27,029 nt of DNA from Alphaproteobacteria bacterium (GCA_017476085.1 JAFVEJ010000236.1:1-27029); one strand, 5' to 3'; shown: positions 15,495 to 22,968, numbered from the stretch's first letter. Program-made: numbers and translations. The notes: generated from the letters alone by a model not told the origin.

Positions 15495-16033
15495 AAGGAA
15501 CTCCTTTCCAGATAGCTTTCTTTTTTAAACAAAGACATATGGAGGACATCTTTAAACGTGCCGTTCTTATAGATATGCTTGACAAAACGACCGTCTTGAA
15601 TAAATCCGGCCTTCTCATAAAAACGGACGGCGGAAGCGTTGTCGGCAAACACTTCCAGATAGACTTTTCGCATGTTCAGATGCAGGAAAGCGTATTCAAG
15701 AACAAGGGATAACAAATGCTTTCCGTATCCTTTTTTACGATCTTCCGCATTGCCGATCAAAACTCGGCCGATTTCGCATTTTTGATTCCGCTGGTCGATA
15801 TCGATCAAAGAAATCATTCCGACGGGACGATTGTTTTCTTTTTCATATGCAATCAGATTGATTTCGTTCTTTTTATTCAGAACGTTTTCGATCCATTTTT
15901 CGTTTTGTTCTTTTGTTGTCGGAACGAACTCGTAGAAAAAATCGTAGTTTTCCTCGGAAAAACGCCACCCAGCCAAAATGCCGGCATCTTTCAGCGAAAT
16001 ACTTTGAAGATATAAAGCCTCGTTACGCAGCAT
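15491..16033 (-). CDS. GNAT family N-acetyltransferase
   Basis: This is a 180-residue GNAT of the RimJ/PseH-like group. AYEKENNRPVGMISLIDID forms the central strands, and the acetyl-CoA pyrophosphate loop is EDRKKGYGKHLL (R/Q-x-x-G-x-G type). It is followed by MRKVYLEVFADNASAVRFYEKAGF, the usual C-terminal half. The start is put at 16033 (MLRNEALYL), which overlaps the upstream DegT gene by 11 bases; a longer frame begins at 16057 but adds only WLK-type residues inside the DegT gene. The most likely role is acetylation of the amine made by one of the two sugar aminotransferases, since no other acetyltransferase for the FdtB-like product is present in this window. Confidence 0.85.
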   Translation of the reverse strand: MLRNEALYLQSISLKDAGILAGWRFSEENYDFFYEFVPTTKEQNEKWIENVLNKKNEINLIAYEKENNRPVGMISLIDIDQRNQKCEIGRVLIGNAEDRKKGYGKHLLSLVLEYAFLHLNMRKVYLEVFADNASAVRFYEKAGFIQDGRFVKHIYKNGTFKDVLHMSLFKKESYLERSSL

Positions 16034-17165
16034 ACTTTTTAACCATTTCAGCAACATACAGAACGTCGTCGTGCGTCAGGCGCATATTCATCGGCAAAGA
16101 CAGAACGTGGTCGGACGCGTATAAAGAGGTGGGGCAGGTTCCTTTGGCATAGGCATACATTCTGTATTCCGTGTTATCGCGGTAATGAACACCGGGGAAT
16201 ACGCCAACTTCGTTTAAGGCCAACAACAATTCGTCACGATTATCAACCATGATCTGATATAAATGGCGCGACGGTTCGCAGATCGGATTCATCGGAACGG
16301 GGCGGATTTTATCGCATTCTTTAAACGCTTCGTCATACCAGCCGGCAATCGTGTGACGGTAAGCGTTGTCACGATCCAGATATTTCAAGGACACCAATCC
16401 GATCGACGCCATAATCGAATTGCCGTGGTTTTTATATCCGACATATTCGACATCGTATTTCCACTTATATGCGCCTTGTCCGGCCGTGCGTGCATAGGTA
16501 TCTTTATTAATTCCCAGCCAGCATTTTTTGCGCACGATTTCGTCGTGTCGCGCTTCTTTAAAACAAATCATGCCGGAATCGCCCGTCGGGCAGTTTTTAA
16601 CGGCTTGAAAAGAATAAACGACAACGTCCGCCTCATTTCCCGGAATTTCTCCGTTGACGCGCGTTCCCGCCATGTGCGCCGCGTCCAGTATCAGTTTCAG
16701 TTTGTGTTTTTTGCAGATCTTGACAATGTCGTAATACCGGCCGATATTGCCGCCCAGACCGACGAAAATCACAGCTTTCGTTTTTTCGGAAATGCGTTCC
16801 TCAACTGATTTCGGATCAAGGCATAAATATTCGTCAACATCGGCGAAAACCACTTTCATATTGTTGTATAAAACGGCGTGGTTTGTTGAAACAAAAGTCA
16901 TCGGTGTGGAAATGATTTCATCGCCGTCTTTCCAACCGTTTTCCTCTTTCAGCACCTGAACGGCCATGTCCAGTCCGACGGTCGCCGAGTTCAAATAATG
17001 CGCGTGCGGAAGCTTTGTATATTCTTTCCACGCGTCTTCCATCTGAACGGTTTTAAAACCCAGCCCCGTCCAGCCCTTGTCCAAACATTCCCGGATTTCC
17101 TCCAGGCATTCTTCTGTTCTGAATGTCGGAACAAAAAGCTGAATCTTTTTTTCAACCGTACTCAT
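16023..17165 (-). CDS. DegT/DnrJ/EryC1/StrS aminotransferase with unusual PLP-site context
   Basis: This 380-residue PLP-dependent sugar aminotransferase of the DegT family has the PLP-binding Asp in LILDAAHMAG (Asp161). The Schiff-base Lys is in VVVYSFQAVKNCPTGDSGMI (Lys190). Usual family members read SFHxxKxITTGEGG here, so the loop after Lys is different (NCPTGDSG). SGNSIMA-type and YAEMV-type surroundings are otherwise normal. It transfers an amino group, typically from glutamate, to a keto sugar nucleotide. Its companions ATP-grasp, epimerase, GNAT and the ThDP-HAD fusion follow directly and may form one biosynthetic module. ATGA overlap with the broken FdtA-like gene upstream means its translation may depend on ribosomes that no longer reach it. 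Confidence 0.9.
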   Translation of the reverse strand: MSTVEKKIQLFVPTFRTEECLEEIRECLDKGWTGLGFKTVQMEDAWKEYTKLPHAHYLNSATVGLDMAVQVLKEENGWKDGDEIISTPMTFVSTNHAVLYNNMKVVFADVDEYLCLDPKSVEERISEKTKAVIFVGLGGNIGRYYDIVKICKKHKLKLILDAAHMAGTRVNGEIPGNEADVVVYSFQAVKNCPTGDSGMICFKEARHDEIVRKKCWLGINKDTYARTAGQGAYKWKYDVEYVGYKNHGNSIMASIGLVSLKYLDRDNAYRHTIAGWYDEAFKECDKIRPVPMNPICEPSRHLYQIMVDNRDELLLALNEVGVFPGVHYRDNTEYRMYAYAKGTCPTSLYASDHVLSLPMNMRLTHDDVLYVAEMVKKYAA

Positions 17166-17575
17166 TTGTTTATTTCCTTTTCTAAATCCAAAAATCTCCG
17201 GTAATCCCTGATGTAATCAACTTCGTTGTAATATTCATCGGCCAGTACCAGCAGCACGCAGTCGGGGGAAAAATCGTGCATTTCCCGCCACACAAAGCCT
17301 TCTATCAGCAATCATTCATCATGGCGGTTCAACGTGTATTCTTTTTGTGATCCGTTATATTCGCATTTGACCGTAACCGTTCCCGATACGGCGACCAGCA
17401 TTTGTTTCAGTTTTTTATGCGCGTGGAAACCGCGAGCGACGCCTTCTTTCGTACCATAGATGTAATAAACCCGCTTGACATCAAATGGCAGGTTGTGTCC
17501 GTTTTCCAACGCGATTAACGAACCGCGATCGTCGCCGTGAACCTGCAGGGAAATTAAAGCCGTATTCGCCGTCAT
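17162..17575 (-). pseudogene. FdtA/QdtA (WxcM-like) sugar 3,4-ketoisomerase with internal TGA
   Basis: The frame from ATG 17575 to TGA 17162 has exactly 138 codons. It matches the cupin-fold dTDP-4-keto-6-deoxyglucose ketoisomerase family over its full length: HGDDRGSLIALE, VKRVYYIYGTKEGVARGFHAHK, KQMLVAVSGTVTVKC, then FVWREMHDFSPDCVLLVLA and DEYYNEVDYIRDYRRFL. Codon 88 (17314-17312) is TGA, at a position where the family usually has Gly (GGA to TGA is one base change). The N-terminal 87 residues alone would miss the last strands of the barrel. The correct start is shown by the ATGA overlap with the GT2 gene and GGGGG upstream. The true stop also overlaps the next start by four bases. It pairs with the FdtB-like aminotransferase upstream, the standard partner for Fuc3N or Qui3N synthesis. 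Confidence 0.85.
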
Positions 17576-18465
17576 TTTTTCCCCCTGATGAAATCGCGCA
17601 GCTTTTTCCATTTCGCCCGCCAACCGAAACGTTTGCACCATTGGCGTTTCCACTGTTTTTTATAGCCATGCGTGAAGCAGTATTCCTTTTCGTGTTCGTA
17701 AATCTGGCGGAAAATTTCCAACGACTTCGCCTTGAATGCGGGATTGGAAATGGTGTTTGTTGTATGCCAGCGGTAGGAAAATAAAATTTCCGGAATGTAT
17801 TTAAACTTTCCTTGTTTGGAAAGCTGCAAATTCATATACCAATCTTCCAGAAAGACATTCGGATTGTATTTTCCGGCATCAATAATCGCTTGGCGCAAAC
17901 ACAAAAAACCGTTCGGCAGATAATTTCCTTTTAATAAATCCGCGTAATTGCCGAAGTCGAGATGTTTGTTATCCGGTTCGTTCAAATGCAATTCATCGCC
18001 GAACGTTTTATAAACGGCTTGAGCTTCCGGTAAAATTTCCCGATTTTTTCCCCAGTAAACCCGCTCGGAATCACCGTTGATAATTTCATCATCGCCGACT
18101 GCTAGCACATAGTCCGGATTTTCAGACAGAAAAGTATGCAGTTTTTCCACGCATAACGGCTTTAAAGCGTCATCCGAAGCCGTTAAGAGCACATATTTTC
18201 CCTCAGACAAATCAATTAATCGATTCAGACTGATACGCGTTCCCTGATTTTCCTGCGTTTCAAAAACAACCCGGAAAAAGCGCTTTTCACATTCGGGTTT
18301 CAATTCCTGCATTTTGGCGAAAGTACCGTCTTTCGACCCGTCATCAATGATTAAAAGTTCGATATTCCGATACGTCTGCGCCATAATCGAACGGATACAT
18401 TCTTCGATATATTTTTCGTGATTGTAAGCCGGTATCGTTACGGAAATCAGGTCGTCAATAGGCAT
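17572..18465 (-). CDS. family 2 glycosyltransferase
   Basis: This 297-residue GT-A fold transferase shows [18 protein letters not shown] (8-24), [15 protein letters not shown] (34-48), and [11 protein letters not shown] with the metal-binding Asp98/Asp99. [13 protein letters not shown] and [15 protein letters not shown] hold the probable catalytic Asp. The last 30 residues are rich in Lys, Arg and Trp ([15 protein letters not shown]), typical of a membrane-surface anchor. It is strongly similar along its length to the GT domain of the DUF1796 fusion at 8370-10028, so the two arose by duplication or recruit from one family. It overlaps the FdtB-like gene by 11 bases and the broken FdtA-like gene by four. 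Confidence 0.9.
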   Translation of the reverse strand: MPIDDLISVTIPAYNHEKYIEECIRSIMAQTYRNIELLIIDDGSKDGTFAKMQELKPECEKRFFRVVFETQENQGTRISLNRLIDLSEGKYVLLTASDDALKPLCVEKLHTFLSENPDYVLAVGDDEIINGDSERVYWGKNREILPEAQAVYKTFGDELHLNEPDNKHLDFGNYADLLKGNYLPNGFLCLRQAIIDAGKYNPNVFLEDWYMNLQLSKQGKFKYIPEILFSYRWHTTNTISNPAFKAKSLEIFRQIYEHEKEYCFTHGYKKQWKRQWCKRFGWRAKWKKLRDFIRGKK

Positions 18466-19540
18466 TCACGATCTCCGTGACCTGTTTGACTTCCGCGTCC
18501 GTCAAAACGGGCGACATCGGCAAAGAAATAATGGTTCTGTGGATTTCTTCCGCGATCGGATAGGAACGATCGTTCCATTCCCGATAAGCGTCCTGTTTGT
18601 GCGGCGGGGTGGGATAGTGGATGATCGTCTGCACGCCGTTGTCCGTCAGGTATTGCTGAAAACGGTCGCGTTCGTCCGTTCTGACCGCGAAAACATGCCA
18701 AACCGCGGCGTCCTCTGCATACGTTTCCGGCAGAATGATTTTCGGGTTTGTGATATTTTTGCGGTAATATGTTGAAATTTCTCGCCGTCTGGCGTTGTCC
18801 GCATCCAGATGCGGCAGCTTCACGTCCAGCACCGCCGCCTGCAGTTCGTCCAAACGGCTGTTCGTGCCTTTGTAAATATGGTGATATTTGCGATCGGAGC
18901 CATAGTTCGCCAACGCTTTGATTTTTTGATACAGTTCTTCGTCGTTCGTTACGACCGCGCCGCCGTCGCCCATACAGCCGAGGTTCTTTCCCGGATAGAA
19001 CGAAAATGCTCCTGCATCCGACAGGTTGCCGACACGTTTGCCCTGATACAAAGCTCCATGCGCCTGCGCGCAATCTTCAAATACTTTCAGACCGTATTTC
19101 TTGGCAATTTCCCAAACTTTTTGCATTTGAACGGCCTGACCGTACAAGTGAACGACCATAATCGCCTTTGTCCTCGGCGTGATCGCCGCTTCAATTTTAT
19201 CGGGATCGATGTTGTAAGTGTGAATGTCCGGTTCGACCAAAACGGGCGTGCATCCGTTTTCCGATATGGCCAGAATCGTCGCGATATAAGTGTTTGACGG
19301 AACGATGATTTCATCTCCGGTGCCGAACCCGTGCGCACGGATGATCAGATTTAACGCGTCCAATCCGTTCGCAACGCCGACCGCATACTTCGTACCGCAG
19401 TATTCGGCAAAGTGTTTAGCAAAGAGTTCGTTTTCTTCGCCCTGCAAATACCACCCCTTGTCCAGAATACGGGCAAAACGGGCGTCGATTTCCGAACGGA
19501 AGCGGTTATTCACTTTAGCAAGATCAAGAAACGGTATCAT
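18455..19540 (-). CDS. FdtB/QdtB-like sugar 3-aminotransferase
   Basis: This is a 361-residue DegT/DnrJ/EryC1/StrS aminotransferase. [10 protein letters not shown] is the usual start, and [14 protein letters not shown] and [12 protein letters not shown] build the PLP pocket. [10 protein letters not shown] carries PLP-Asp156, and the Schiff-base Lys185 lies in [18 protein letters not shown], wording typical of the FdtB/QdtB (dTDP-3-amino-3,6-dideoxyhexose transaminase) group. [15 protein letters not shown] near the end also fits. It would aminate the 3-keto sugar made by the FdtA-like isomerase two genes downstream, which is broken here. The start has GGAGG six bases upstream and follows a long non-coding leader, so it is the first gene of the operon. 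Exact stereochemistry of the product cannot be read from sequence. Confidence 0.9.
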   Translation of the reverse strand: MIPFLDLAKVNNRFRSEIDARFARILDKGWYLQGEENELFAKHFAEYCGTKYAVGVANGLDALNLIIRAHGFGTGDEIIVPSNTYIATILAISENGCTPVLVEPDIHTYNIDPDKIEAAITPRTKAIMVVHLYGQAVQMQKVWEIAKKYGLKVFEDCAQAHGALYQGKRVGNLSDAGAFSFYPGKNLGCMGDGGAVVTNDEELYQKIKALANYGSDRKYHHIYKGTNSRLDELQAAVLDVKLPHLDADNARRREISTYYRKNITNPKIILPETYAEDAAVWHVFAVRTDERDRFQQYLTDNGVQTIIHYPTPPHKQDAYREWNDRSYPIAEEIHRTIISLPMSPVLTDAEVKQVTEIVNAY

Positions 19541-19570
19541 AAACGCCTCCGAAACAAAGCGAACGGGACG

Positions 19571-19588
19571 GTGTTAAAAAATGTATTT
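19571..19588 (+). repeat. 18-base direct repeat, right copy
   Basis: GTGTTAAAAAATGTATTT, identical and in the same orientation as 4384-4401. It lies about 30 bases upstream of the first glycan gene. A further ATTTTTCC block follows each copy at different spacing, so the two places may share a longer eroded ancestor. Confidence 0.6.
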
Positions 19589-19680
19589 TCGACATTTTTC
19601 CGTCTTTTGGGTTTTGAGCCTTGGACATAGGCGGAACATCCCGTTCATAAAAATTCGTAAAAACAATATAGTTTTCAGCA

Positions 19681-19736
19681 CAAGAGAGGACGGTCTCTCT
19701 TGGCCGTTTAAAGCTTTCAACGACAGGACTGTCCTG
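19681..19736 (-). promoter_or_regulatory. paired hairpins in the glycan operon leader
   Basis: CAAGAGAG pairs with CTCTCTTG across six bases (19681-19702), and CAGGAC pairs with GTCCTG across one base (19724-19736). Both would form in the leader RNA read from the minus strand before the FdtB-like gene. No T run follows, so they are not simple terminators; an antitermination or protein-binding role is possible. No JUMPstart/ops-like GGCGGTAG was found. Confidence 0.4.
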
Positions 19737-19818
19737 CATAACCCCGTAAATCATAAAAAAAATCCGCTTTCCCTGCTCATTGCGCGCAAGAGCATACCTA
19801 AATATTCCCCGTTTTTTT

Positions 19819-19847
19819 TAAATATATCAAAATCATTTTTTTTACAA
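19819..19847 (-). promoter_or_regulatory. weak promoter candidate for the glycan operon
   Basis: On the minus strand TTGTAA (19847-19842), 17 bases, then TATTTA (19824-19819). Both hexamers are imperfect and the region is so AT-rich that chance matches are easy. If real, it gives a leader of about 270 nt that includes both hairpins. Confidence 0.25.
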
Positions 19848-19998
19848 TACGCTTTTTAAAAATCCTTGTTTTTATAGGATTTTTTTCAAATCATAAAAAA
19901 ATAATTATTCACAAAAAACGATTGATTAAAGATATATACCGTGAAAAATTAAGAGAAGACTTACTATTTCACGGCAATGCGGTCATTAATGAAAAGCG

Positions 19999-20029
19999 GA
20001 AAGAGGCGGACGGAATATCCGACTCTTTC
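19999..20029 (-). terminator. terminator after the DnaB-C-like gene
   Basis: A 12-base-pair stem with one mismatch (GAAAGAG plus CGGA pairing with TCCG plus CTCTTTC) closes on a seven-base loop just beyond the stop of the DnaB-like gene. It is followed on the minus strand by CGCTTTTCATT, a short T-rich tail. Confidence 0.65.
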
Positions 20030-20031
20030 AT

Positions 20032-20781
20032 TTATTCCCAAAAGAAACCCGTCAGACCTTCAAAGAACAGGTTGACCGTTCCGCACGGGCCGGAAGGATT
20101 TTTGGCGATAATGAGCTCACAGTTTTTTTCTATGCTTGAAATCCGCAGGTTCCATTCACGAAAACGGTCAAGGTATGCTTCCTCCGTTTCGTTTGTGCGT
20201 TGTTCGGGCATATCGTGTTTCAGATAATAGCTTTCCCGATATAAAAACAGAACTTTGTCGGCGGCGGACAAGTCTTTGTAATCCCGAATATCGTTCAGGC
20301 GCGGACGCTTGTTCTTTCTGTTTTCCGGCGCGCGTGTCAGGTGAGTCAGGACAATGACGGGAGCGTCAAAGTCTTTTGCGATTTCTTTCAACCGTTGCAG
20401 CATCAAAGAACGCTTTTCGCCTTCGATCACCTGCAGGTAATCAATAATGATTGCGGCAATCCCGTCGGAAAAATCGCCGATCGTTTTGCGGATACTTTCC
20501 AAAGGAGGATAAAAGCCTCTGTAAAAATGAATCGGTAAAGTTTTTTTTATCTTATTGCGGGCAAAAACAGTCAGGAAACGGCAGTCAAGATACTCCGCCT
20601 TATCATTAAAATTGAAGTAAAGAACGTTTTTTTCCTGTTGCGCGATATGAACAGCTAAATTCAGTGCAAAAGACGTTATCCCCATTCCCGGACGTCCGCC
20701 GATCAAAACAAGTTCCCCGCCGTTCAGGCCTCCGGCAAAGACATCAAGTGCTTTAAATCCTGTTGAAAGATGTGTCGTCAT
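20032..20781 (-). CDS. DnaB C-terminal-like (RecA-fold) protein with degenerate ATPase site
   Basis: This 249-residue protein corresponds only to the C-terminal helicase domain of DnaB; the primase-binding N-terminal domain is absent. Recognisable parts are LSTGFKALDVFAGGLNGGELVLIGGRP, Walker B IIIDYLQVIEG (Asp114), PVIVLTHLTRAPENRKNKRP, LNDIRD, and ELIIAKNPSGPCGTVNLFF. Three key residues are changed. The Walker A Lys of GRPxMGKT is Ile35 (GRPGMGITS, AAA to ATA). The SLEM-type catalytic Glu region reads FNFND. The arginine finger of KxRxGPxG is Pro. ATP hydrolysis is therefore unlikely, and a structural or regulatory role is more plausible. GGAGG lies seven bases before the ATG. A promoter candidate precedes it, but it may also be co-transcribed with the WYL regulator upstream. 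Confidence 0.85.
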   Translation of the reverse strand: MTTHLSTGFKALDVFAGGLNGGELVLIGGRPGMGITSFALNLAVHIAQQEKNVLYFNFNDKAEYLDCRFLTVFARNKIKKTLPIHFYRGFYPPLESIRKTIGDFSDGIAAIIIDYLQVIEGEKRSLMLQRLKEIAKDFDAPVIVLTHLTRAPENRKNKRPRLNDIRDYKDLSAADKVLFLYRESYYLKHDMPEQRTNETEEAYLDRFREWNLRISSIEKNCELIIAKNPSGPCGTVNLFFEGLTGFFWE

Positions 20782-20806
20782 AAATAATCCTCCGATAAAT
20801 AAAACG

Positions 20807-20834
20807 GTTTTATTATAAATCGGCGGTATGTCAA
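20807..20834 (-). promoter_or_regulatory. promoter candidate for the DnaB-C-like gene
   Basis: On the minus strand a perfect TTGACA (20834-20829), 16 bases, then TAAAAC (20812-20807, four of six). It sits in the 72-base gap after the WYL regulator gene, so the DnaB-like gene may be transcribed alone. Confidence 0.45.
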
Positions 20835-20853
20835 TTTATGACGGATGCGGATA

Positions 20854-21825
20854 TTAAAGAGCGTTGTCGACCATTTCGCGCCAGTTTTCGGGCTTGACGA
20901 CCGTAACGTGCTTTCCCCAGGTGTAGAGGTGCCAATCCATTTCCAACCGTCCGCCGGCGCGGAACTTCACGGTCAGAGAGCCATCTTCGTTTCTAACGGT
21001 TTCTTGTTTCGGGTGAAAGATGTATTGCGCCGCTTCGTCGGCGACGTCGGCATCAAACCGCCATTCGACATCAAACGGCGGTTCGTGATAAGAGCCGAAA
21101 GATTCCTCCGCGTATTCCCGCAAATTGAAATTTTCATCCATAACGAACGTTTCCGGCAGGATTTCAACGGATTTGATGTTGTTCAGAATGAAACTGCGCG
21201 GCTTGCCGTCGTCGTATTTTCCCGAATATCGCGCAATCAGGTAGTGTTTACGTTCCCCATATAAAAAACCGTAGGGTTCAAGCGTGCTGCGACAGGTTTT
21301 TCCGCTTGACCGGCTGACGTAGGAAATCTGGATTTTGTGAAAGCCGAGAATGGCGTTGCGGATGACGGAAACGTGTTCGGGATTGATTTTCAGCTTCGGC
21401 CCCGGACGGCAGACAAAGCCTTCCGCCATCATCAACGCTTCGGCGTCTATGTCAAGGCGTCTTAATACTTTGGCATCGACGTTGGCTTTGATTTTGTCGG
21501 TCAGGCGTTCCAGCGTTTCGGTCTTGTCCGCCATATTGTTTTTTTTCAAAAGCGTTTTCAACGTTTCCAACAAAGCGACCTCCTCCGCCGAAAACTGGAT
21601 GAAATCGCGCAAAGTGCCCTGCGGAATATACCAACGTTTGAAACCGTCGACGTCCATTGTTTCCTGCGTCTGCGGGAATTGGAGCTTGATCATGTCGCGC
21701 ATCCGTTCCGCCGTGCGGCGCGACACGCCGAATTTATTAACGATATCGTTTAACGAAACGCCTTCGCGGTTCGCCTGCATCATCGTCGCCAGTTCCAACA
21801 GCTGTTCCGTTTTTTCATACGCCAT
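20854..21825 (-). CDS. HTH-WYL transcriptional regulator
   Basis: This 323-residue regulator has an N-terminal helix-turn-helix (about 22-45, VSLNDIVNKFGVSRRTAERMRD). It is followed by a WYL domain (about 148-228, with LEPYGFLYGERKHYLIARYSG, where HYL replaces the classical WYL triad) and a C-terminal WCX-like part (about 245-323, WHLYTWGKHVTVVKPENW). WYL proteins sense ligands, often nucleic acid, and repress neighbouring genes; several (CapW, BrxR) control phage-defence operons. The start is placed at ATG 21825, which has GGAG eight bases upstream; a GTG at 21834 lies directly against that site and is unlikely. It is divergent from the PD-(D/E)XK-like gene, so the 129-base gap between them is the likely operator region. 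Confidence 0.9.
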   Translation of the reverse strand: MAYEKTEQLLELATMMQANREGVSLNDIVNKFGVSRRTAERMRDMIKLQFPQTQETMDVDGFKRWYIPQGTLRDFIQFSAEEVALLETLKTLLKKNNMADKTETLERLTDKIKANVDAKVLRRLDIDAEALMMAEGFVCRPGPKLKINPEHVSVIRNAILGFHKIQISYVSRSSGKTCRSTLEPYGFLYGERKHYLIARYSGKYDDGKPRSFILNNIKSVEILPETFVMDENFNLREYAEESFGSYHEPPFDVEWRFDADVADEAAQYIFHPKQETVRNEDGSLTVKFRAGGRLEMDWHLYTWGKHVTVVKPENWREMVDNAL

Positions 21826-21954
21826 GTCACACACTCCGTTTAATTAATTTTATCACAAGGATATGACAAAAACTGACGGACGCAAAGCCTTGTTTTTTTC
21901 CGTTTTTCTGGTAGAGTGGAGGGAAATTAAACTTTCGGAGAGGGGAATAATTAG

Positions 21955-22968
21955 ATGAATAAACTCGCAGAAATAAGAAACATTATAGGAAATAAATTTC
22001 CCAGCTGGCCGGAAGGAATTAATTTTAGCTATGAGAATAATACTCTTACCTTGATTTTGACTGAGGAAGCTGTCGGCGTAAAAGAGTATATAGATAAAAA
22101 AAATAATGAAACAAAATATAAGGGGATAAATATGCAAGATAACTCTGCTTGTTTCGAGGGGTGGGCAATCGGATTAAAAGCGTGGGATGAAAATAAAAAA
22201 ATTGATAAAATTTATTTGGATGTTGATGGGGATTTGCCGGAATTTAATAAAGAATTTAAAGAAAAAGATAAAAAAATTAAACTCAGCGGTCATTACGGGC
22301 GTTTTTTGTATCGGGCTTTGCGCTTTTCCGAACAATACAGCTGGTTTCTTTTAAGTGAGAACGTTAGATACGCCGTTAACAATTTTGAAGATTTTTTAAC
22401 GGACAAAAAAGGCAAATTGCTCAACAACTGCCCGTCGAAGTCGCAGGCAAAAACATCGCCGAGCCATATCGAAAGCATCGTTGAAGAAATGCTGGCGAAC
22501 AAAAAGAACGTTTTTTATAAAGCGGTTGGGCAATCCCTCGAAACAAACGTCTTCCGACAGCTTCCCGTCGGTCTTTTCGAGGAGATCAAACAAAAAGGCA
22601 AGGAGGTCTTTCCGAGTAACAAAGCCGCTGTCGACCTGTGGACGATAGACGGCGATATCGTGCGGATTGTTGAACTGAAAGCCGCCAACCCGATGGTCGG
22701 CGTTATAACAGAAATCTTCTTTTACACGAACTTCATCAGCGATCTGCTGAACGGGATTTTCGCTTTCAACAAAGAAAACGGGAACAAAAGCCGCGGATAT
22801 AACGAGCTGAAAAATTCAAAAGGAAAAAAAGTTCAGGGTGTCATGCTTGCGGACAGCTTCGCCTCTTTGATTACGAAAAAAGTTGTCAATGTTTTAAACG
22901 ACAACGGGCGGAAAGACCTTGACTATATCAAGGCTTCCTATGACTTCGATATTAAAATCCCATCTTGA
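21955..22968 (+). CDS. PD-(D/E)XK nuclease-like protein with mosaic composition
   Basis: I do not recognise this 337-residue protein as a named family. Residues about 190-300 resemble a PD-(D/E)XK nuclease core: Glu196 in GQSLETNVF, Asp227 in KAAVDLWT, then VRIVELKAANP with Glu240 and Lys242, the D-x12-ExK spacing expected for the motif. Aromatic-rich helices follow (ITEIFFYTNFISDLL). The first 150 residues form a separate, Lys/Asn-rich part with no recognised motif. DNA composition changes sharply near 22400: sampled lines in the first part are 20-25 % GC, those after it about 50 %. The break falls at the domain border, so the N-terminal part was probably exchanged. AGAGGGG precedes the start. 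Its 3' end overlaps the convergent AAA+ gene by 17 bases. Confidence 0.75.
   Translation: MNKLAEIRNIIGNKFPSWPEGINFSYENNTLTLILTEEAVGVKEYIDKKNNETKYKGINMQDNSACFEGWAIGLKAWDENKKIDKIYLDVDGDLPEFNKEFKEKDKKIKLSGHYGRFLYRALRFSEQYSWFLLSENVRYAVNNFEDFLTDKKGKLLNNCPSKSQAKTSPSHIESIVEEMLANKKNVFYKAVGQSLETNVFRQLPVGLFEEIKQKGKEVFPSNKAAVDLWTIDGDIVRIVELKAANPMVGVITEIFFYTNFISDLLNGIFAFNKENGNKSRGYNELKNSKGKKVQGVMLADSFASLITKKVVNVLNDNGRKDLDYIKASYDFDIKIPS

Larger units (their letters stand above)
19541..20031. other. non-coding leader and intergenic region upstream of the glycan operon
   Basis: About 490 bases without a convincing gene. On the operon side it holds two small perfect hairpins (19681-19702, 19724-19736) and one copy of an 18-base repeat. 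The distal part (about 19800-19960) is very AT-rich and contains a weak leftward promoter candidate. It also has AAAAATCC/GGATTTTT (19858-19884), a weak terminator-like stem followed by T on the plus strand, and an inverted repeat CCGTGAAA/TTTCACGG (19939-19946, 19967-19974). A terminator for the DnaB-like gene lies at 19999-20029. Short open frames here have no ribosome-binding site or recognisable content. Confidence 0.65.

Noticed and set aside
17312..17314. TGA recoded as Gly, Trp or selenocysteine in the ketoisomerase
   Set aside because: TGA is a true stop in many neighbouring genes (ATGA overlaps), the expected residue is Gly, and nothing suggests a selenocysteine element; a nonsense mutation or read error is simpler.
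19524..19754. 76-codon open frame (minus) in the glycan leader overlapping the first gene's start
   Set aside because: No ribosome-binding site before its ATG codons, no recognisable domain, and it runs into the GGAGG and start of the FdtB-like gene.
19939..19974. Inverted repeat CCGTGAAA/TTTCACGG as a transposon end or terminator
   Set aside because: Only eight bases per arm, no transposase, no target duplication and no T run; recorded in the intergenic entry only.
21841..21869. Promoter for the WYL regulator (TTGTCA, 17 bases, TAATTA, minus strand)
   Set aside because: Transcription would begin at or after the ribosome-binding site, leaving no usable leader; spacing to the gene does not fit.
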